Below the pieces are notes generated by a model. It was not told the DNA's origin, did not search any database, and saw only the letters and a list, made by a program, of their open reading frames with translations. This document shows, piece after piece, positions 1-11,200 of a stretch of DNA of 64,000 nucleotides (position 1 is its first letter; each line of letters opens with the position of its first letter). The translations under genes were made by a program, and so were the position numbers. Source of the DNA: Budorcas taxicolor (lineage: Eukaryota; Chordata; Mammalia; Artiodactyla; Bovidae); the NCBI RefSeq assembly GCF_023091745.1, contig NC_068933.1:19348001-19412000 (forward strand). The letters run 5' to 3'.

Positions 1-139
1 GTATTCTTTATTAAATTAAGGAATTAATTTATTAAGTTTGTCTAAGGAATGATACTGATTATTGGGAAAAGCCTCTTCATCTAGTAAGCTCTAAAGTGCC
101 TCCAAAAGATCTTCTGGCTAAGAGAGGGTAGGACTCCTT

Positions 140-330
140 ACGTGCGATTCCTGACTCTGACACTTTCCATTTGTATGACCTCAGGGATGTTATTTAATAT
201 CCACGTGCCTCAGTTTCCTCATCTGTAAAATGGAAAAATAGTAACAATACCTACCCTCATAGGTTTTTGTGTGGAATGATGGGCAACATATGCAATGAGC
301 TTAGTGCAATGCAAAAGATATAACAATTGC
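140..330 (+). repeat. MIR SINE
   Basis: This carries the familiar MIR core: a 'tgacctcaggga' box, then 'cctcagtttcctcatctgta' and 'aaaatgg'. It continues into a 'cctaccctcatagg' tail. It is diverged, as expected of an ancient mammalian SINE. Confidence 0.75.
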
Positions 331-667
331 ACAGTGTCAGCAACTGGTTGGATCAAGTAATCTTAAAAATCTCTCATATTACCCTCTGATTCCAGTGCTC
401 CTTAAGGCAATGAAATTATACTCCAGGACAAAGGTCTAGAGTACTATATGCCTTTTAATAGCCAACCAGGAACATAATAGCCAAAGATACATCAATAAAC
501 AAAGATAAATCTTCCCTTGCAAAAACTGAGATAGGCCAGAATGTCCCAAAGACTTTAGTACAAATGGAGGAAGACCACATGGGAAAGAAAGCAAGGAGAC
601 AGTACAGAAGACATAGAGAATGAACTTTAGTTACTAGGCAGGAAGGATGAGGGAAAGCAATAGGTAG

Positions 668-925
668 GAAGTTTGAGATCAACATGTATACACTGCTGTA
701 TTTAAAATGGCTAACCAACAAGGACCTGCTGTATAGCACATGGAAAACTCTGCTCAATGTTTTTGAGTAAAAAAAAACATGGCAGCATGGACAGGAGAGG
801 AGTTTTTGGGGAGAATGGATATATGTGTATGTACAGCTGAGTCCCTTTGCTGTTCACCTGAAACTATCACAACATTGTTAATCGGCTATACCCCAATACA
901 AAATAAAAAGTTAAAAAGAACGATC
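668..925 (+). repeat. L1 LINE 3' end (ruminant L1)
   Basis: The sequence matches the well-known ruminant L1 3' terminal block: 'ctaaccaacaaggacctgct', a 'gagaatggatat' segment, then 'ctgaaactatcacaacattg' and 'cggctataccccaatacaaa' with an A-rich end. It is a 5'-truncated insertion. Confidence 0.75.
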
Positions 926-1573
926 ATATTACATGAAATCTTTTATAAATTTATATTCTCTTTACCATTTTTTTTTTTTTTTGCTGTTGTTTTATTTCTA
1001 GTTTATGTTTTACTACATTGGCTTCACTTCCTAGAATTCCTGATTTTAAAGGAAACAGAATATCATTAGTTATGATGTGGGTTGTTGATATATGAAGATT
1101 ATGTGCTATTTAATTTTTAAAATGATTTCCAAGGGTTAATTTTATAAAAAGCTTTCATTTTTCACATAAACTGGATTTCTAGTATAAAGTTATTATTTGT
1201 GGTGAATTATACTTTATACTTTCCATGTGTTATATTTTCTAATTTGCCAACTTCTTAAGATAGCTGTATACAGGCTTGCCAGTGAGTCTAAAATTAAATT
1301 TTTTCTTTTTAACTTTTATTAGAAGAGTTAAATTGGCTTTATAATAACTCTCCCAGAACAGTTGTTTATGGGGCTTTTTATATTTTTCTGTTTTGGAACC
1401 AAATGCTCTTGCATGAGCACAAATGACTGATAATGGCTCATAAAACTGAGAGCTGTTCATCTGGATAACTCAAGGCTGTTTATCATGCCTTATAAACTCG
1501 AATGCCTAATAAATGCTTTCTGATAATAATACATTTAAGAATGTGGCTGGTGCATATTAAGAGTAAAACTTCT

Positions 1574-2105
1574 AGTCCACTTCCGGCTTAACCATGGCAG
1601 CTGACTCTACCACTAACCCATTGTAGCTGCTTCCTCTAGAGCTTGTGGACAAGTGGATAGGATCAAGAATTCATATTGAGATGAAGAGTGATGAGGAGAC
1701 TGTTGGCATATTTCTGGGATCTGGTGACTTTGTCAGTATGGTACTAGAAGATGTCACTGAATTTGAAATCATACTAGAAGGAAGAAGAATTACTAAATTA
1801 GATCAAGTTTTGCTAAATGGAAATAATATACCAATGCTGGTTCCTGGAGGACAAGGACCTGAAATATGAATGATTTCCTTGACTTATGCTAGATTCTGTT
1901 TTATCTTATAATGACAACAAAAAAAATTTTTTTAGCCTTTTAATGTTTGTATTCTGTGAAGTTTCCCATTAAAGGGAAATGCTTTGACAATGCATTGTAA
2001 ATGCCCATTTTTGTAAGTTAATCAAGATTATATTGGGAAAAGAACAGTTTGTTCGTTGAAGACAAAAATAAACATGTTTTTGTTAATTGTCAAAAAAAAA
2101 AAGAA
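1574..2105 (+). pseudogene. LSM5: LSM5 processed pseudogene
   Basis: This is an intronless copy of the mRNA for LSM5, the Sm-like protein of the LSM2-8/LSM1-7 RNA-binding rings. An ATG at 1594 opens MAADSTTNP, but codon 11, normally Gln, is TAG (1624-1626), so the copy is dead at its N-terminus. Beyond the stop the frame is open to 1869 and carries recognisable family blocks such as MVLEDVTEFE and RRITKLDQVLLNGNN. A 3' UTR and an A-rich tail (about 2092-2105) follow. A 15-bp flanking direct repeat with 13 matches (1559-1573 and 2106-2120) fits an L1-type target-site duplication. It lies antisense in VPS37A intron 9. The call rests on family resemblance. Confidence 0.85.
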
Positions 2106-2152
2106 AAGAATAAAAATTCTTATGGTAAAAGAAAACAGCTCAACAATCTTAC

Positions 2153-2221
2153 CTCACTAAGTTCATGCTGCCTTTGCATCTTCTTTTCAAAAGTTGATTT
2201 CATTTGTGTAAGTAATTCATA
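2153..2221 (-). CDS. VPS37A: VPS37A coding exon 9 (codons 302-324), last one in the window
   Basis: The 69-bp exon encodes YELLTQMKSTFEKKMQRQHE and then LSE, part of the Mod(r) helix. The acceptor is TTTTAG and the donor GTAAGA. The reading frame is open at the donor and no further exon is visible down to position 1. Confidence 0.94.
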
Positions 2222-5200
2222 CTAAAAGAGAAAATTAAAATGCTGTTTCATTCTACTTTAAAATTATATGCACTTCTTAAAAATGATAACTAACTCGTAC
2301 CTTATCTAAAACAGTTTGCCTTTTGGCTTCCAAGCTGGGCTCCAAAAGGAGATTCTTTCCTGTAAGATAAATTCTAGTTTATTTCTAGATAAAGATCACA
2401 TTTTTCTTGGGAAATTTAAAAAGTAAAGAAAGACATACTTGCTAGTTCCTCAATACTTTTTACTAAGTCATCCTTGTCAGTAATAATTTGCTTTAGTTGA
2501 GGCAAAGTCACAAACTGCTCTAGCAATACATCCTCTTGCTCATTCATATCTGTAAGCTGTGACACACTAGAAACACAATAGAGGAAAAGACGTTAATGAA
2601 TATGAGTTATCTAGTTTTTCTCCATGACAATAAATATCCAGTTTTCCAGCTTTATTCAGCTGACAGAGTTCTACATAATCTTTGACGTGTATTTTTATAT
2701 ATACACAGAAGGCGGCAAACTGTAACCTTAAAAGCAAATAAAACACCAAACACAATGGAACAAAAAGTAGTCTAAACATAGTATCAAGATAATTTAGCTA
2801 ACAGGCATGTGGCTATCACAATAAATGATATAGGTATGTGTTTATGTACATGTATTCATAAAAATGTTTTTACAAAACAATGGTGGAAGGGTAATCCCAA
2901 AACAAAAATCAATATCCAGAGTGTAAGAGGGAATTGGAAGGATGGGGTATGGAGCAAGCTAAAGCTTTTGAGTGTCTTTCAGTTTTGACTAGAGATGCAC
3001 ACAAAAGCATTATATAATTAAAAAATAAAATTAAACAAGGAAAAAAAGTATCTGAAATTCAAAGCAAGAGGAAATAAATGAACCTGTTTATTTTCCTAAG
3101 TTATGTTGTCATCCAAAAAAAGTTTCATTAAAAAGCCTTTAAAAAATAGTATTTGGCTGTACATCTCTGATGAAATACATTCTAAAGACAAATGAATTGT
3201 AAAAAAATAAAAGAAATAAAAACTTACTCTGCTTTCAATAACTGTTATTGATATTGTTATCTTATTGGAATTGTTATTTTGAAAAAGAATAAGTTCCCTT
3301 CAGAAAAATGGTTGACTTTAGGTCAGGGAAAAATACTGTTCATGATGAACCCATGGCATCTTTGTTTTGCCAAAGTTCCCTACTGACTAAAGATGGAACT
3401 GTTTAAAAAAATAAAAAAACAAACCAAGAAAAAAAGATAGTAATGGACTGAAACACTTCAAATATTTTTAAAAGTTTTATGACTTTAATTCTGACCTATA
3501 CCCATACTTCCTGAAAAAAGCTGAAGGAAGGTTAGCAAAGAGGTTCACCTTCTCGTATTGACATTATCATAATAATTTTTTTGAAAAATGAAGAACGGAA
3601 AGAGAGAATCCTTTATAACATGGCAACAATAATAATACCTATTTTCTGGGGTGGCTGCAAGCATAACACTGCATGCAACTGCTTTATAACATGTATGTAG
3701 TATTTGTAAACTTCATTGATTAACATTATTAGCACAAAATAATAAGTCACTATTTTGTAAAATGACTGCAAAACACTGGGTCAAACAAAGTTAAACTTTT
3801 TTTAACTATAGGATTTCTCATGAGTATTTGGCTGTATATCCATGGTGGAATATATACTAAAGACAAGAACAACTGCAAACATTTTAAATAGCAGTCAGTA
3901 GCCTCACTGATAACAGCCTCACAACTACTGTAAACCTTCAACAGTGGTATAAAGAATGCAACTTCACAAGCTTGAGTGGCCACAAAACATTTTTTTCATG
4001 GAGCCTCTTAGGGAAACAGTGTCTCATGAAAAATGATACCTTAACCTTGAATATTCAACTTTTCTGCCATAAATCTGAATAAAATATGTCTTTGTAAAAA
4101 CACTTTTCTATTACTTTATGAGAACTTTAATGTATTCAGAAATAGTTTTCACAGGAAGGTAAGCCACACAAGAGAAAGGACATCGTTATCCTGGTAACTA
4201 TTATAGCATTCCCAGCATCTAGAGAAATTCCTGGATACAGACTAGAAAGTCAGTAAATATGAACTGCAAGACATACCACAGATTCATAAAACTTCCCACT
4301 TCCCACTAAGATATAGGAACAGTGAAGACATGAAAATGATATGTGCATTTACGAATTAAATAGACAACAAACACCAGTGTTACTGTCCAAGTTCTTTTTA
4401 CCTTAGTTCTGAGAGTTCTGGAAATGTATCAGGAATATCGGGCATCTTGTAACCAAAACCATTTTGGCTTATCTAAAGAGAGATTGAAATAGTGCTAAGT
4501 TTTAGCCATCTTTTTGACTATTCCTATCTGGTTATAAAAGTAACTTTTAATGTACTGCATCTAATAACTATTTTCATTATTACACATCCTCTTGGCACTC
4601 CACACTGTCCTTACCCTCCCATTCTTTTTTTCACTCCGTCTTTCTCAGTGTATCTTTATATATATAGGGTTGCTGGCTCTTTTTTTTTTGTTTGATGAGG
4701 AAGGATCATGTGACTACCTGTGGTTATAAAAATAAATCTCCAATTGTGAGATATCTGTGACAAATGTGGAGAATTATATGCATGTTTCATTGATGTATAT
4801 AAGTATGTCTGTCTCAAGCAAAAGGCACTACGTTTAGAAAAATTACTAACTTGGCAAAAAGTCTCCAGTTACCTACATAACTTCTATAAGACAGTAGGGA
4901 AGAAAAGGAATAGAGTATATATTATCTGAATATATGGGTCACATTTTAAAACCAAGGACCCATGAAAAGTTCTCTTTTACTAAGGGCTAAAAATAAAGGC
5001 CTTTAAATCCCCTTAATATGTTTAATGCATGGTTTCTCCCTCAGTTATGTCTCTTGTGGCAGCAGTTACCAGCTTAATTAAAGAACACAGTTTTTTAAAC
5101 CAACGAGACACTGGTTTAAATATTCTTAGTACCCTAGGGCAGACCTTCCATAAGCTGATACGTCCTTCTTGTGTCTTTGCCTGCATTCTGTATGAAACCT

Positions 5201-8200
5201 GAGGGTTCTGTAACAGGTGGCTTCACAAATGTGCCATCTGGTTTATGCTTCTACATCTTTGTCAGAGCTGTTGCCTCTTAGAATTACCTTACATGACAAC
5301 ACCTTATCATCCTGGCAAATTCATTACCATCTATCAAAATGTGGCCTCAAGCGTGAGTTCATTCATTCATCTGCCTCTTGTTTTAAATGAGCACCTACTG
5401 TATGTATCAGGCATGCTTTGAGGCACCAAGGGTAAAGTGGTATTAAAAAAAAGAATCTCATCTTATATAAAGGTTATCTTTCTAGCTCTACATCAGTCCC
5501 TGGGAGCACTGACTATTCCCTCAACTGTGTCTTCACAGTAACTCTAGACTAACATTTCTACTTACAGTTATTTATTTGATGGTTCCCTCTTTGACATTAT
5601 TCCTTAAGTTGAAAATGTGATTAATTTTTTAAATCTTTTGTGCCATAGTGGTTGGCACAAGGAGGAATATGATGTTTGCTGACTGAGTATTTCAAGGGTA
5701 TAAAATACAGATATCTGAAGATACCAACCGGTGTTGAAGTGTCTGTTGTGGGAACAGGCAATGGCAGATTTGAAAGGACACCAAATGAAGGAGCAGCGGG
5801 TTTGGTGGTTGTATAACTTGTTGTTGAAGAAGAAACAGTGTCAGCAACAGGTAAAGAGCTCATAGTCCTGTTAGCTTCTTGTGGGGGATACGGAGGAAGA
5901 AATGGGAAACCCTGAGAAGCATAAGGAGGCATCCCACCTGGGTTACTGTACAGGCTAAAGAGAAAGAGAGGAAAAACATGCAATTAGATTTTAGGAGTAA
6001 ATCTGTAAAATTATTCCTTAATTGTTCTAAATAACAATTGTTATGCAGTATAGATGGAATTTGTTTATGGCAGGTGCCACTAGTTTTTATAATTACATAA
6101 GTAAATTGATATCATGTAAATTGAAAAAATAAGAACACCCCTTAAAAAGAATATTTTGATTTCTTTCCATGAAATAGAAATATGTTTTAGAAAACATAAG
6201 TTCAGCTGGTCACAGTTGAAGTGAATAGAAAGGCCACATTTGAGTTTTGAGCACTCTACTGGCATCAATGAATATTTTCAGAGAAGAAATGGAGAACACG
6301 TAATCCAGGAAACTTGTTCAAATAGCAATTGTTTAGTAGCTTTCACTATATTTGGCAAAATGCTGACTGAAGTCCAGACCGCTTTTCTAGAAAATTTCAA
6401 AGAAAAATTAATTGTATAGATGAATTGCTAAAAATGCTTAACTCTAAAAAAGATGCATAAACACCTCAGATAGGTTGGGATCTTGAACCTGAGACCTTTT
6501 ATTGGATGAGTGCCTGCACCTGGACAAAGGTCTCCTTGAGCAATAGAATACAAAGAAACTTTAAAGGACTAACAACAACCAAATGCACGGCAGTCAGGGT
6601 AATTATGAATAATATTACAAAATAAGTCATGTCACAAAAAGGCCACAAACCAACAGCCACTTCTAAGGTACCTGGGGCAAAAGCAGGGTACTATGCATGA
6701 TCCCTGTACACAGCAACACCATGAGGTAGGCAGGCCAGCTGGGCCACCCCTTCTGCCCAACCACAAGCCGCCCCCATCCTCACTTCATGTGAGAAACCAG
6801 CCTGCTCTCCTTGGAGAGCAAGCAAGGGTACCCAGTTTCTTGAGTTCACTCCCTCGTGCTGCAGCACAAGTTCCAGGAAAGCCTTGCCTGAAATTTCTTT
6901 TTAAAAGATGTATGTAAAAATCATGCATATATATTAGAAAAAGTGGCACAGCAGTATGTACTCAAGATAAAATCAGAAAATATATTTTTGCAAGATGATA
7001 AATACAGGGTTCTGATTCAAATAGTGACATAGGAAGATCCTGGATTCACCTCGCACAGAAACTTAATCGACAGCTATATATGGAACAATTTCCTCTGGGA
7101 AAAAACCCCCAAAGTATCTGAGCAAATCAGGTTAACAAGAAAAAGACATCTAGGCTGGTAGGAGAGGTTGAGACACAATCTCACCATAAACCCCACTCTC
7201 AGGAAGAGGAACAACAACCTGGAGAAAACTCAAAACCCAGAGCTTTTCCCTGGAGGGTTAAGGTTTGAGTTTGAACCTGAGAGACAAACACCCAAAACAT
7301 CTAGCTCTGCAGACAAAAGAGCTCACATCCCAGAAAGTCACAAGGCACGGCAAACTAAGAACAGCTCTCAGAGGGCTCGGAGGCACAGACTTCCTGGCTC
7401 AGGGCCCAGGGCATTAGAGGACCCCACTTACTGTGACAGAGGCTCATCTGCCCATCTTCAAGCATCATCCCGGGGGTGGGGGGTGGGGGCAGGCATCTAA
7501 CTTAACAACATCTAGGCTAATCCCTATACAGTCTGAGGACAGGATTGGTCACCAAGAAGACCAAGTGACAGAAAGTTGCAACTTTCAGCTCCACCCATTG
7601 ATCTCAGGGAAGAGGGAGGCTGCTGATTAAGCTCTATAAAATCTCTTGAACAGGAAGACTTGACAAGCGCCCTGCTCGTGAATGCATCCATAGTCTATGG
7701 GGACAAAAGCTGCTGTGCTCAGGGCTCTCCTTGACTGTGCCCTGCCCTAGGCACCTCTTCATCTGGCTATTCATCTGTATCCTTTATAACCAACCACTAA
7801 ACATATGTAAAATTATTTTTGAAGTTTCATGAGCCATTTAAATTAATCAAAATGGAGAATCCATGGGAACCTCTGATTTATAGCCAGTTAGTGAGAAGCA
7901 CAGGAACCATCTACGGATTTTCCATTGATATGTGAAATGGAGCAGTCTGTGAGAATGAGTCCCTCATCTGTGGATCTGACCCCATCTCCAGGTGGACAGC
8001 ATCAGAACTGAGTTCAGTTTGTAGGGAACACGGTGTTTGCTGAGAACTGGAGAATTACTTGGTGGTGTTGGGGAAAAATACATATCAGAGTATTGAAATG
8101 TTCCAAAATATATCTAGCTTAAACAATTTTTTAAATGGGAGTGCTACTGTTTTTAACATAATTTAATGTCATATTTAATGACATTAAGTTAGCAAAAATT

Positions 8201-11200
8201 GGAATTGTTTGGAAAAAAATTTGTTACAAATGTTAAAATTATAATACTGAAGTTTATACAGAAAATAAATAAGAATATAAAGAAAAGAACCTGATAAAAG
8301 AGGGTAAAGAGAGTTTAACCCTGGCATAAAGCAAAACGCAATAGAAAACCTTTATTTTAAAAAACTTTTTTTTTAAGGAAAACACTGTCAATGCATAGGA
8401 AGATCAATGGAACTGAATACAAAATCCAGAAAATTCCCAAGCATATATATCAATTCAGTTCAGTTCAGTCGCTCAGTCACGTCTGACTCTTCGCGACCCC
8501 ATGAATCGCAGCACACCAGGCCTCCCTGTCCATCACCAACTCCTAGAGTTCACTCAAACTAACATCCATCGAGTCAGTGATGCCATCCAGCCATCTCATC
8601 CTCGGTCGTCCCCTTCTCCTCCTGCCCCCAATCCCTCCCAGCATCAGAGTCTTTTCCAATGAGTCAACTCTTCGCATGAGGTAGCCAAAGTACTGGAGTT
8701 TCAGCTTTAGCATCATTCCTTCCAAAGAAATCCCAGGGCTGATCTCCCTTAGAATGGACTGGTTGGATCTCCTTGCAGTCCAAGGGACTCTGAAGAGTCT
8801 TCTCCAACACCAAACTTCAAAAGCATCAATTCTTCGGTGCTCAGCTTTCTTCACAGTCCAACTCTCACATCCATACATACCATACACGACCACTGGAAAA
8901 ACCATAGCCTTGACTAGACGGACCTTTGTTGGCAAAGTAATGTCTCTGCTTTTGAATATACTATCTAGGTTGGTCATAACTTTCCTTCCAAGGAGTAAGC
9001 GTCTTTTAATTTCATGGCTGCAATCACCATCTGCAGTGATTTTGGAGCCCCCCAAAATAAAGTCTGACACTGTTTCCACTGTTTTCTCATCTATTTCCCA
9101 TTAAGTGATGAGACCAGATGCCATGATCTTCGTTTCTGAATGTTGAGCTTTAAGCCAACTTTTTCACTCTCCTCTTTCACTTTCATCAAGAGGCTCTTTA
9201 GTTCCTCTTCACTTTCTGCCATAAGGGTGGTGTCATCTGCATATCTGAGGTTACTGATATTTCTCCCGGCAATCTTGATTCCAGCTTGCGCTTCTTCCAG
9301 CCCAGCGTTTCTCATGATGTACTCTGCATAGAAGTTAAATAAGCAGGGTGACAGTATACAGCCTCGACGTACTCCTTTTCCTATATGGAAGCAGTCTGTT
9401 GTTCCATGTCCAGTTCTAACTGTTGCTTCCTGACCTGCAGATAGGTTTCTCAAGAGGCAGGTCAGGTGCTCTGGTATTCCCATCTCTTTAAGTATTTTCC
9501 ACAGTTTATTGTGATCCACACAGTCAAAGGCTTTGGCATAGTCAATAAAGCAGAAATAGATGTTTTTCTGGAACTCTCTTGCTTTTTCCATGATCCAGCA
9601 GATGTTGGCAATTTGATCTCTGGTTCCTCTGCCTTTTCTAAAACCAGCTTGAACATCAGGAAGTTCACGGTTCACATATTGCTGAAGTCTGGCTTGGAGA
9701 ATTTTGAGCATTACTTTACTAGCATGTGAGATGAGTGCAATTGTGCAGTAGTTTGAGCATTCTTTGGCATTGCCTTTCTTTGGGATTGGAATGAAAACTG
9801 ACCTTTTCCAGTCCTGTGGCCACTGCTGAGTTTTCCAAATTGGCTGGCATATTGAATACAGCAATTTCACAGCATCATCTTTCAGGATTTGAAATAGCTC
9901 AACTGCAATTCCATCACCTCCACTAGCTTTGTTCATAGTGATGCCTTCTAAGGCCCACTTGACTTCACATTCCAGGATGTCTGGCTCTAGGTGAGTGATC
10001 ACACCATCGTGATTATCTGGGTCATGAAGATCTTTTTTGTACAGTTCTTCTGTGTATTCTTGCCACCTCTTCTTAATATCTTCTGCTTCTGTTAGGTCCA
10101 TACCATTTCTGTCCTTTCTTGAGCCCATCTTTGCATGAAATGTTCCCTTGGTATCTCTAATTTTCTTGAAGAGATCTCTAGTCTTTCCCATTCTGTTGTT
10201 TTCCTCTATTTCTTTGCACTGATTGCTAAGGAAGGCTTTCTTATCACTTCTTGCTATTCTTTGGAACTCTGCATTCAGATGCTTATATCTTTCCTTTTCT
10301 CCTTTGCTTTTCACTTCTCTTCTTGTCACAGCTATTTTGCTTTTTTTGCATTTCTGCATGGCTGCAATCCATGGAGTCGCACAAGTTAGACACGAGTGAA
10401 GTGACTTAGCATTCATGCATGCATTGGAGAAGGAAATGGCAACCCACTCCAGGATTCTTGCCTGGAGAATCCCAGGATGGGGGAGCCTGGTGGGCTGCTG
10501 TCTATGGGGTCGCACAGAGTCGGACACGACTGAAGCGACTTAGCAGCAGCAGCAGCACAGGAGTAGAGACTGGTACAACTTACTCCTTAGGGCAATTCTG
10601 CAGTATTGGTCAAACTTACAAATGTGTATACCACTTTGACAATGTATCCAACAAAATACTTACAGCTGGGTAAAATGTTTTTAATGTTATTCATTGCATC
10701 ACTGAGGGCAAAAGGGTGGGCCTTTTATGCAAGATTGGAAACAACAAAAATTCCATTAATAGGAGTCTTAAGTTATGTTGTGTCCATAAAACAAGTACTT
10801 TGTGGCTATAAAGAAGAATGAGGAAGTGCTTTATGTACCAATATGGAAAGCTCTCTGAACCATACCACTGCTGCTGCTGCTAAGTCGCTTCAGTCGCGTC
10901 CGACTCTGTGCAACCCCATACCACTAGTGAGATGAAAATAAAAAAAAAGGCAAGGGAAGAGTATGCTATCATTTGTGTAAAAAAAAAGGAGGGAATAAAA
11001 TACTGCATGTACATATTTCTTCATATATACATAAAATATCTCAGGAGTTCTATACATATGCACTCAAACAACCATCTTTGGATACCAATGAGAAGAAAAA
11101 GTGAATTGCAAGCGAAAAAGAATTGCAAGGGAACTTTTTACCACACACCCCTTTATATTTTTAAAATTTTAAGCCAAGTGAATCTATGATTGAAAAAAAT

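Larger units (their letters stand above)
1..2152. other. VPS37A intron 9 (partial)
   Basis: This is intronic sequence downstream of exon 9. It carries a MIR (about 140-330), an L1 3' end (about 668-925) and an LSM5 retrocopy (1574-2105). The stretch 926-1560 is AT-rich and shows nothing else I can name. Confidence 0.7.

Noticed and set aside
455..757. 100-codon minus-strand ORF
   Set aside because: It overlaps an L1 3' end and AT-rich intron sequence, and no protein family is recognisable.
5621..5983. 120-codon ORF taken as a separate gene
   Set aside because: It is VPS37A exon 5 extended by intronic read-through on both sides.
8754..9104. ORF on the strand opposite the BovB RT
   Set aside because: It is an antisense shadow of the BovB coding sequence, like those at 18302-18733 and 20346-20897.
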